From assembly GCA_945877135.1 (NCBI GenBank), contig CAMCQY010000009.1, positions 1 to 54,487 of the forward strand: 54,487 bases of DNA. Reading direction: 5' to 3'. Under the pieces are notes generated by a model that saw only the letters and a program-made list of their open reading frames with translations, did not search any database and was not told the origin of the DNA. This DNA is from Candidatus Kuenenia stuttgartensis (GTDB lineage Bacteria; Planctomycetota; Planctomycetia; Pirellulales; UBA1268). Position numbers and translations under genes: made by a program. This document shows, one piece after another, positions 43,288 through 50,738 of the stretch (the stretch's first letter is position 1; each line of letters begins with the position of its first letter).

Positions 43288-45821
43288 GGCCTCGTGATCG
43301 TTTCGTGGAGATTCAGCAGGACGCGGGCCACGTGGGTCCAGGCAGCCAGTTCTGTCTTGTCGACGTCGGGCGGCACGGCTGCCAGGCCTGTTTTGAGCAA
43401 CGACTCCGCGGCGGCAGGGTCGGACTTGTAGTGTTCGACGTGCGTCCGCAGGAGAGGCATCGCCGTCTCCATTTCCTCGACCCGCGGCAGCCTCTGCAGC
43501 ACCTGCCGCCAGGCCCAGGCCATCCGTTCCTCCGGGGAGCCGTTGCATTCCTTGAGGATGCGAGCCGCCAGGCTCCGCGCAGCCTCGACATAGCTGGGGT
43601 CGTTCAGGAGCACAAGCGCCTGCTGCGGAATGTTGGAACGATTCCGCTCGGCGCAGCATTCCTCGCGGCTCGGCGCGTCGAAGGCGAGCATGCTCGGGTG
43701 CAGGAACATCCGCTGCCACCAGGTGTAGAGGCCACGGCGATACTGCTTGTCGCCCGTGTCGTTCGGATAGGTTCGCTGCGGGAAGTTGAGGTTTTCCCAG
43801 TAGCCCTCCGGCTGATAGGGCTTCACGCTCGGCCCGCCGATGGTGGGCACGAGCAGACCCGATACGACCAGCGCCGCGTCGCGGACGCACTCGGCATCGA
43901 CACGGAAGGCCGACTGCCTCGCCACCTCGCGATTGTAGGGATCGGCCGCCATCAACTGCGACGAGGCAACGGACGTCTGCCGGTAGGCGTCGCTCGTGAC
44001 GATCGTCCGCACCATGTGCTTCACGTCCCACCCGGAATCCATGAACTCGCAGGCCAGCCAGTCGAGCAGTTCAGGATTCGCGGGAGGCTCTCCCTGGGCG
44101 CCCAGATCGTCGAGCACCTTCGAGAGCCCGATCCCGAAGAACTGCTTCCAGAGGCGGTTCATCACGACCCGCGCGGTGAGCGGATTGTCGCGGGACACGA
44201 GCCAACGCGCCAGATCGAGCCGATTCGGATCCCGTCCCTCGATCGCGGGCTGCGGCAGGTAGGCCGGGAAGGCCGGCCTCATCACCTCGCCCGACTCGTC
44301 CATCCAGTTGCCTCGGGGCAGGATCCGCACGGTCCGCGGCTTGTCGGTGTGGATGCTGACCAGGCACTTCGCCAACGGCTCGTAGAAGTCTTTTCGATCC
44401 TTCTCCGCCTTCGCCAGGGCGTCGAGCTCCGAACGGAACAGCTTCGTGGCCCGCCCGCGGAAATAGTCCCGCAGCCGGTTCTTGTCGTTGCCGTCCCGCT
44501 TGGCCGGCTCCTTCGCGAGGCTGGCCGCCACCTGTTTGGCAATGTTCTTCTCGGCGTCGGTCGCCTTTGCATCAGCGGCCAATTCGGGCAGCGTCACGCT
44601 GTAGGCGACGATATCGGCCTCCCACTGCTGCTGCGCCGCGTCGAGTTGCGGGGCGATGGCATCGAACTTTTTCTTCGCCTCGGCGAGAGCCGCGTCGAGC
44701 TCAGCCAGCCGCTTGTGCTCCTCGGGAGTGCCGACCACCATGCCATCCTCGCGCTGGGCGATGATCCCCTCCTGGATGTCGGCAAAGAAGGCGCCCAGCG
44801 CATAGAAATCACGCGTGGTGAAGGGGTCGAACTTGTGGTCGTGGCACTGTGCGCAGCCGGTCGTCTGACCGAGCCACGTGGCACCGATCGCCCGCACCCG
44901 GTCGGTGAGCATCCTCGCCTCGTAGTCCTTTGCCTGCGCGCCTCCTTCGTCGGTCGAGAGAAGCAGGCGGTTGAACGCGGAGCCCACGCGCGAGTCCTGA
45001 TTCGCGTCGGGCACGAGGTCGCCAGCCACCTGGTGAATCGTGAACTGGTCGAACGGCCGATTCTCGTTGAAGCTCTTGATCACCCAGTCGCGATACGGCC
45101 AGACGTGCCTGGGCTTGTCGCTGTGATAGCCGCACGTGTCGGCGAAGCGGACGACGTCGAGCCAGCCGATCGCCATCTGCTCGCCGTAGTGCGGGCTGGC
45201 AAGCATCCTTTCCACCAATACCACGTAGGCATCCGGACGGGTGTCGCCGACGAATGCCGCGACCTCTTCAGGAGTGGGTGGCAGACCGAGCAGGTCGAAG
45301 GAGAGCCGGCGGATGAGGGTCCGCCGATCGGCCTCACGCGAGGGCTGCAAGCCAATCTCCGCCAGCCGCTTTCGCACGAGATGGTCCACGCCATTGGCGC
45401 CGGCAGGCACCTCGGCCTTCACCGGTTTTTCATACGCCCAGTGCTTCTGGTATTCCGCCCCTTCCTCGATCCAGCGCGCCAACAGTTCCTTCTGCTTCGC
45501 ATCGAGCTTCTTGTGCGACTCCGGCGGCGGCATCAACTCGTCCGAATCGGTCGAGTTGATCCGCGACACGAGCGTGCTTTCCGCTGGCTTGCCCGGCACG
45601 ATCGCACCGGCCGCCATGGCATCGTCACGGATGTCCAGCCGCAGGTCGGCCTGCCGATGGCTGGCATCCGGCCCGTGGCAATAAAAGCAGTTGTCGGAAA
45701 GAATCGGCCGCACGTCTCGGTTGAACGAAACGGTGGCCGCAGACGCACCCGACGCCGATAGGAACCATGCCAACACTGCAGACGCCGCGGAGAGGCGGCA
45801 GGTCGCAAAGCTGTGCACCAT
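43284..45821 (-). CDS. PSD1-type cytochrome c/DUF1549/DUF1553 protein (second copy), operon leader
   Basis: ATG 45821 follows AAAGGAG with a 7-base spacer. The 845-residue product has a signal peptide (SAASAVLAWFLSASGASA), PSD1 heme motif CFYCH (45-49) with LMPPPESHKKL, DUF1549 including WLDVVRFADTCGYHSD and a second heme-type motif in CAQCHDHKFDP, a coiled-coil-rich centre (about 340-440, EHKRLAELDAALAEAKKKFD) absent from the shorter copy, and DUF1553 with NPLTARVVMNRLWKQFFG. As the first gene of the leftward PSD1-DUF1501-PSD1-DUF1501-photolyase run, it should carry the operon promoter in the AT-rich 45960-46010 segment. Confidence 0.92.
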   Translation of the reverse strand: MVHSFATCRLSAASAVLAWFLSASGASAATVSFNRDVRPILSDNCFYCHGPDASHRQADLRLDIRDDAMAAGAIVPGKPAESTLVSRINSTDSDELMPPPESHKKLDAKQKELLARWIEEGAEYQKHWAYEKPVKAEVPAGANGVDHLVRKRLAEIGLQPSREADRRTLIRRLSFDLLGLPPTPEEVAAFVGDTRPDAYVVLVERMLASPHYGEQMAIGWLDVVRFADTCGYHSDKPRHVWPYRDWVIKSFNENRPFDQFTIHQVAGDLVPDANQDSRVGSAFNRLLLSTDEGGAQAKDYEARMLTDRVRAIGATWLGQTTGCAQCHDHKFDPFTTRDFYALGAFFADIQEGIIAQREDGMVVGTPEEHKRLAELDAALAEAKKKFDAIAPQLDAAQQQWEADIVAYSVTLPELAADAKATDAEKNIAKQVAASLAKEPAKRDGNDKNRLRDYFRGRATKLFRSELDALAKAEKDRKDFYEPLAKCLVSIHTDKPRTVRILPRGNWMDESGEVMRPAFPAYLPQPAIEGRDPNRLDLARWLVSRDNPLTARVVMNRLWKQFFGIGLSKVLDDLGAQGEPPANPELLDWLACEFMDSGWDVKHMVRTIVTSDAYRQTSVASSQLMAADPYNREVARQSAFRVDAECVRDAALVVSGLLVPTIGGPSVKPYQPEGYWENLNFPQRTYPNDTGDKQYRRGLYTWWQRMFLHPSMLAFDAPSREECCAERNRSNIPQQALVLLNDPSYVEAARSLAARILKECNGSPEERMAWAWRQVLQRLPRVEEMETAMPLLRTHVEHYKSDPAAAESLLKTGLAAVPPDVDKTELAAWTHVARVLLNLHETITRP

Positions 45822-45959
45822 AGGATCGCTCCTTTGGAAAACACCCGCTTCGCCGCCAGGAGTGCACACGCACCGGTCTGACGCGGATCGCCCCATCGCG
45901 GAAGCCTGCGAGACTGCAGAAACCGCACGGGCAATCGATCGGCGGTGCCGGACAACCAT

Positions 45960-46010
45960 CAGGATGGTGTTCGGCAATCACATTATTCTAATATACCTTC
46001 GGTTACAGGA
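45960..46010. promoter_or_regulatory. AT-rich divergent promoter region
   Basis: Between the PSD1 operon (leftward, start 45821) and the cyanophycin-synthetase-like gene (rightward, start 46064), the otherwise GC-rich sequence drops to CACATTATTCTAATATACC (45980-45998). TAATAT and its reverse ATATTA can serve as -10 boxes in either direction, but no clear -35 element is spaced correctly. The location and composition support a shared promoter region. Confidence 0.3.
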
Positions 46011-46063
46011 CGGTACAGTCTTGGGCGGAACGGCGACACGTGGTACGAAAACGGGCGGGTGGC

Positions 46064-48064
46064 ATGGAAATCTGCGTAGGCCGGCATGTGTTGGCGCCAA
46101 ACGTGTGGGCACGGGAGGCGGAAATCTACGATGTGACGGTCCGGCTGGGCGAGCCGCAGCCAGCCGCGGCATTGGCTTTGGCCGTGGCACGGATCGACGC
46201 AGCGATCCCGCAACGGCGCGAACTCTTCGGAGCATTCACCCCGACTGACACGTCAGCAAGGGAAGGCTTCCACACTGACTGGCCACGGCTGCTCGGTCAG
46301 ACTGCGCTGACGCTGCAGTCCCAGGCCCGCCTGCCGGCGACGACGTTCCTGCGGGTGACGCATGCGGGCGAACCTGGACTCTTTCGGATCATCCTCGAGG
46401 CCCACGATCCGGTGCTCGCGGAGGCCTGCCTCCGCGAGTCCGCCGCGATTCTGGACGACGCGCTCGCGGGAGACCTTTCCGACCTCGCCGCTGCCTTCGA
46501 TCGCCTCACGGAGCTCGCCGACGACGTCTGTGTCGGCCCGGGCACGATGCTGATCGTCCGTGCCGCAGTCGCCCGTGGAGTTCCCTGTCGGCGGCTCGGC
46601 AGGGAGAGCATGGTGCAGCTTGGCCAGGGCATCCGCCAACGCCGTATCTGGACTGCGGTGACCGATCGCACGTCATCGATCGCCGAGGGCATCGCCGTCG
46701 AAAAGCAGATGACGAAGGACGTGCTCGCGGCGGCGGGAGTGCCGGTGCCTCTCGGCCGCGTGGTCTCGTCGACCACCGAGGCCTGGGAGACTGCGCAGGC
46801 GGTCGGCCTGCCCGTCGTGGTCAAACCAGCCGACGGCAACCACGGCCGGGGAGTGTTTCTGAATCTCTCCTCCCGCGAAGAGATCGAACGCGCTTTTCCG
46901 ATCGCTTCCGGCGAGGGACGGCGGGAGCAGACCGTCGTCGTGGAGCGGTTCGTGCCTGGCGTCGAACATCGCCTCCTGGTCGTTGGCGGCAGGATGGTGG
47001 CCTGCGCGAAGGGAGAGCACATCTATGTGACCGGCGACGGCCGCCGGACGATCGCCGAACTCATCGATCTCCAGATCAACTCCGATCCACGTCGTGGCCG
47101 CTCCGCGGCGATGCCGAACAAGACCGTCGATCTCGACGCCACCGTGCTGGCGCAACTCGCACAGGAGGGCGTGACGCCGGAGACGGTTCCCGCAGACGGC
47201 CGCCGCGTGCTCGTCAAGCAGATTGGCACGCACGGGCTCGACGTGACGGCGAGCGTGCATCCTGAGATAGCCGCGATCGCCGTGCGGGCGGCGCGGGCGA
47301 TCGGGCTCGACATCGCCGGGATCGACCTGATCGCCCGAGACATCGACCGGCCACCGCGAGAGCAGGGGGCGGCTGTCTGCGAGGTGAACGCAGGGCCGCA
47401 ATTGATGATCCATGCGAATCCCTCGCAGGGGCCCGGCCAGCCGGTCGGTGAGGCGATCGCAGCCGAACTGTTCAACGCCGGTGAGACCGGGAGAATTCCA
47501 ATCGCAGCCTTCATGGGCCGGCAGGCATCCGCGGCTGCGATGTTCCTGGATCGCTGGCTGCGTGCGGCCGGCCGTTCGCCTGGGCTCACCTGCTCAGATG
47601 GCAAATGGGTGGCGGGATGGCAATGCTCCGCGGAGCCCCACACCACGGCCGATGCCGCCCGTGACCTGCTCGTATCGCCGGAGATCGATGCAGCCGTGGT
47701 CGAACTCGACTGGCAGTCGCTTGCCGCCAGAGGATTCCCGTTCGATCGCTGCGATGTGCTCGTGCTCGACCGACTTCCGGCCACGGAGACGTCGAGTGCC
47801 GCCGCGGCGGCCGGCGTATCGCCGCTCGCGGTCGTCGAGGCACTCGTCGACACGGTCGCAGCGGCGGGCACCATCGTGCTCGTCGATGCGGACACCGCCA
47901 CCGCCGACCTTGTGGCCCGAAGCGGTCGTACCGTGATTGCGATCGAGCCTCCGGGAGCGCCTGCGACCGTGGCCACCGCAGTGGCCACGGCACTCGGCGT
48001 TCCACCCAACGCGATCCCCAGCGGGCTCGCCGACTCACAGGCTCACACCCGCGGAATCTCGTAG
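46064..48064 (+). CDS. Cyanophycin synthetase-like protein, CphA2-like layout (Mur half truncated, no P-loop)
   Basis: The 666-residue protein from ATG 46064 (GTG 46040 is an alternative) follows cyanophycin synthetase through its N-domain (1-200, ending VQLGQGIRQRRIWTAVTDRT) and a complete ATP-grasp domain (210-470) with VVVKPADGNHGRGV (251-264), VERFVPGVEHRLLVV and CEVNAGPQL (439-447). It then enters the Mur-ligase half, but where CphA1 has the P-loop GTNGKTTT it reads GRQASAAA (485-492). The rest stops after FPFDRCDVLVLDR plus an Ala-rich tail, some 200 residues short. CphA2 enzymes, which polymerise beta-Asp-Arg dipeptides with the ATP-grasp site alone, share this reduction. No cyanophycinase is nearby. 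Confidence 0.8.
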   Translation: MEICVGRHVLAPNVWAREAEIYDVTVRLGEPQPAAALALAVARIDAAIPQRRELFGAFTPTDTSAREGFHTDWPRLLGQTALTLQSQARLPATTFLRVTHAGEPGLFRIILEAHDPVLAEACLRESAAILDDALAGDLSDLAAAFDRLTELADDVCVGPGTMLIVRAAVARGVPCRRLGRESMVQLGQGIRQRRIWTAVTDRTSSIAEGIAVEKQMTKDVLAAAGVPVPLGRVVSSTTEAWETAQAVGLPVVVKPADGNHGRGVFLNLSSREEIERAFPIASGEGRREQTVVVERFVPGVEHRLLVVGGRMVACAKGEHIYVTGDGRRTIAELIDLQINSDPRRGRSAAMPNKTVDLDATVLAQLAQEGVTPETVPADGRRVLVKQIGTHGLDVTASVHPEIAAIAVRAARAIGLDIAGIDLIARDIDRPPREQGAAVCEVNAGPQLMIHANPSQGPGQPVGEAIAAELFNAGETGRIPIAAFMGRQASAAAMFLDRWLRAAGRSPGLTCSDGKWVAGWQCSAEPHTTADAARDLLVSPEIDAAVVELDWQSLAARGFPFDRCDVLVLDRLPATETSSAAAAAGVSPLAVVEALVDTVAAAGTIVLVDADTATADLVARSGRTVIAIEPPGAPATVATAVATALGVPPNAIPSGLADSQAHTRGIS

Positions 48065-49395
48065 CCCGCCCGCGGAGTCCGCGAGGCAAACGCCGCCGCT
48101 TGGTCGTCGCCGACGATCTTTTCCGCAGCGGGGTCCCACTTAATCGTCCGGCCCAGCCGGGCTGCGATCGCCGCCAGGTGGCAGGTGTTCATCGCGATGA
48201 TGTGGCTGTAGACATCCGATACCGGCAGGCCGCCCTCGCGGATGCAGCGGTAGAAGTTCTGCTTGTGACCCTCGAACGGCTTGCCTTTATAGAGCGTCTT
48301 GAGGTCGTCGTCGCCAAACTTCTCCTTGTCCCAGCCTTCCTCAATCGGCGTGCCGGTGATCTTGGAGCGGTTCACGAACAGCCGCCCCTTGGTGCCCTCG
48401 AAGAGGATGCCGTTGTCGCCCCGGCTGGTCACGATCAGTTCCACGCCACTGGGGAACTTGCACGGCACGGAGAAGTCGTAGGCCGTGTTGTATTCATCGT
48501 CAACCGTCGGATAGCCGTCCTTATATGGCACCGGGTGACGGGCATCCACGCCATTGATCTCGATCGGTCCCTTGCCCTTCGTGTCTTCCTTGAGCGCCCA
48601 CTGCGCGATGTCGACGTGGTGTGCGCCCCAGTCGGTGAACTTGCCGCCCGAGTATTCGTACCACCAGCGGAATTCATAGTGGCAGCGGCGGTTGCGAAAG
48701 GGCACCTTGGGAGCCTGGCCGAGCCACATCTCCCAGTCCAGCCTGCCGGGCGGATTTTCGATCGGGAAGGGGCCGCCGGTCGGGCCGCCGTTGATCCCGG
48801 CAGTCACCCTTTGGATGTCACCGAGCAGGCCCTTGTGGACGATGTTCACGGCGCGGCAGAACTGGTCCTTCTGGGCCCGCTGCTGCGTGCCGATGAAGAA
48901 CTGGAGCTTCGGAAACTTCTCAGCGGCAGCCCAGGCGAGCTGGTTCTCTTCGAGCGTGAGCGAAAGCGGCTTCTGGCAGAAGACATGCTTGCCCGCCTGC
49001 AGGGCTTCAATCGCGATCTTCACGTGCCAGTGGTCGGTGGTGACGATGCTGACCACGTCGATGTCCTTCCGCTCGAGCACCTTGCGGTAGTCGCCGTAGG
49101 CGTCGGCCTTGCCCTTGCCGATCCGCACGTCGTACTTCGCCCGCTCGGCTCGATCCTTATCGACATCGCAGACGGCGAGGATGTCGCCGAACTGGGCGTG
49201 CTGAATCGCGTCGCCGAGCCCCATCGAACCGGTGCCAATGCAGCCAATCCGGGGCCGGTCGTTTGCCGCTTCGTTGGCGAAGGCGGTCGCTGCGGCGGGG
49301 ATGTAAGGCACGAATCCGCTGGTCGTGACGGCTGCGGCCCCGGCGGCCGAAGTCCCAAGAAAACCTCTCCGTGTCGCGCGCATGCGATTGGCCAT
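48043..49395 (-). CDS. Tat-exported Gfo/Idh/MocA-family oxidoreductase
   Basis: ATG 49395 lies 8 bases after GGGAG and gives 450 residues; ATG 49401 and TTG 49422 are alternatives. The N-terminus has a Tat signal (ATRRGFLGTSAAGAAAVTTS). The Rossmann fold follows with IGCIGTGSMGLG, the CQKPLSLTLEE loop carrying the family lysine, and a C-terminal substrate domain with RWWYEYSGGKFTDWGAHHVD. Members are NAD(P)-dependent sugar or inositol oxidoreductases with tightly bound cofactor; planctomycetes have many exported copies. The 3' end overlaps the convergent cyanophycin-synthetase-like gene by 22 bases. Confidence 0.9.
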   Translation of the reverse strand: MANRMRATRRGFLGTSAAGAAAVTTSGFVPYIPAAATAFANEAANDRPRIGCIGTGSMGLGDAIQHAQFGDILAVCDVDKDRAERAKYDVRIGKGKADAYGDYRKVLERKDIDVVSIVTTDHWHVKIAIEALQAGKHVFCQKPLSLTLEENQLAWAAAEKFPKLQFFIGTQQRAQKDQFCRAVNIVHKGLLGDIQRVTAGINGGPTGGPFPIENPPGRLDWEMWLGQAPKVPFRNRRCHYEFRWWYEYSGGKFTDWGAHHVDIAQWALKEDTKGKGPIEINGVDARHPVPYKDGYPTVDDEYNTAYDFSVPCKFPSGVELIVTSRGDNGILFEGTKGRLFVNRSKITGTPIEEGWDKEKFGDDDLKTLYKGKPFEGHKQNFYRCIREGGLPVSDVYSHIIAMNTCHLAAIAARLGRTIKWDPAAEKIVGDDQAAAFASRTPRAGYEIPRV

Positions 49396-49618
49396 GGTCA
49401 TTGCTCCCGATTTGGTGTTCAATCTCTTTGCACACTATGGTTTCGGTGCTACCGCCACGCAAGTGCTGTGCTGGGGGACCGATCGAACCCGACGCTGCCA
49501 GCGCCACGAGGTTTCCATGCGATGCGATGCAGGCTGCCACTTGTGGCTTGCGTTGGTCAACGTCACGAGCGCGCTAGCGCGGTTCGAGACTGGATCACCT
49601 CGAGCACGATCTGGGCTG

Positions 49619-50647
49619 GTGTCCCTTCGCTCCGCCTTCCTGCTGGCCTGTTTGGTGGGCCACGCCGCAGCCCAGCCCCACGCGACGCAGGTCTCGGGCG
49701 ACGCCGTGATCCGGGCGCCGGCGGACGGCTCGGAGATCGTGATCGCCACGACCTCCCGGCTGGCCGGCGCCATCCACTCGCTCACCTGGAACGGCCGCGA
49801 GTTCATCGATTCGCATGATCACGGCCGGCAGTTACAAAGCGCCTCGAACCTCGACCTGGGCGGTAGCTTCCACAATGAGACGTTCAACCCCACCGAGGCG
49901 GGCAGCATGCACGACGGCGCCGGCCCGACGAGCACGAGCCGGCTCCTCTGGATCTCGGCCGCTGGCCGCGAGCTTGCGACCGTCACGCAGATGGCCTTCT
50001 GGCTGCGGCCCGGCGAGGCGAGCCACGGCCACTCCGCCGTCAACACGACGCCGCTCTCCAACCACCTGCTGCAGAAGCAGGTGCATATCGGCGCGCCGGG
50101 CCTGCCACACGCGATCCGCTACGCCGTGACGTTCACGCTGCCCGCCGATGAGCGGCACGGGAAGGCCACGTTCGAGATCCTGACGGCCTATATGCCGGCC
50201 GAGTTTCGTACGTTCCACGGCCTGCGGGCTGACGACGGACTCGCGCCGCTCGCCGAGGCGCAGGGAGAGCAATCGCTGCCGGTGATCGCGTCGACGGCCG
50301 ACGGCAGCCATGCCATGGGGGCGTGGTCGCCGGACAGGAGCCGCTCCACCGGACAGCCGACGACCTACGGCCGGTTCTGGTTCGAGCAGGAACGGGTCGC
50401 CAAATGGAACTGTGTCGTCCGCGAACAGGCAGACGCGGCGGGCGGTGCGGCCGTGATCAACGAGGCCGACGACGCCGGCCGACTCCCGCCGGGCGAGTAC
50501 CGCTATCTGGTCTGGGTCGCCGTAGGCACGCGGGAGCAGGTCCGCGACACGCTGGCGCAGGTACGAGACCGGCATGTCAAATCTTCCGGAGGCAGGATCC
50601 ATCCCGCAGCGCCGCGTGCAGAATCTCCAACGGGTGCAGGGCGGTGA
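49619..50647 (+). CDS. Exported protein of unknown function (beta-sandwich-like)
   Basis: I placed the start at GTG 49619 because a signal peptide begins there (VSLRSAFLLACLVGHAAAQ). An ATG at 49517 with GAGG five bases upstream is the alternative and would put 34 residues before the signal. The mature part (about 320 residues) is rich in beta strands and polar loops (SRLAGAIHSLTWNGREFIDS, NLDLGGSFHNETFNPTEAGS, AIRYAVTFTLPADERHGKAT), suggestive of a galactose-mutarotase-like or glycan-binding sandwich. I do not recognise a family. It lies between two secreted gene sets. Confidence 0.65.
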   Translation: MSLRSAFLLACLVGHAAAQPHATQVSGDAVIRAPADGSEIVIATTSRLAGAIHSLTWNGREFIDSHDHGRQLQSASNLDLGGSFHNETFNPTEAGSMHDGAGPTSTSRLLWISAAGRELATVTQMAFWLRPGEASHGHSAVNTTPLSNHLLQKQVHIGAPGLPHAIRYAVTFTLPADERHGKATFEILTAYMPAEFRTFHGLRADDGLAPLAEAQGEQSLPVIASTADGSHAMGAWSPDRSRSTGQPTTYGRFWFEQERVAKWNCVVREQADAAGGAAVINEADDAGRLPPGEYRYLVWVAVGTREQVRDTLAQVRDRHVKSSGGRIHPAAPRAESPTGAGR

Positions 50648-50738
50648 GGCCGGCGCGGGCAGGGAAATGTCGCATCGGTGCACGACGGCCTCAAGACGGG
50701 GTCGGATGGGCCACATCCCACATAGATTTTTCGATCGG

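Noticed and set aside
41848-44031. Extended 727-codon version of the second DUF1501 gene
   Set aside because: The first 248 codons are out-of-frame reading of the upstream PSD1 gene; ATGA overlap at 43287 gives the real start.
43110-45761. Plus-strand frame of 883 codons opposite the second PSD1 gene
   Set aside because: Same reasoning; shadow of a clearly coding minus-strand gene.
46064-48064. Ordinary cyanophycin synthetase (CphA1)
   Set aside because: The Mur P-loop and the last roughly 200 residues are missing, so a two-site enzyme is not supported.
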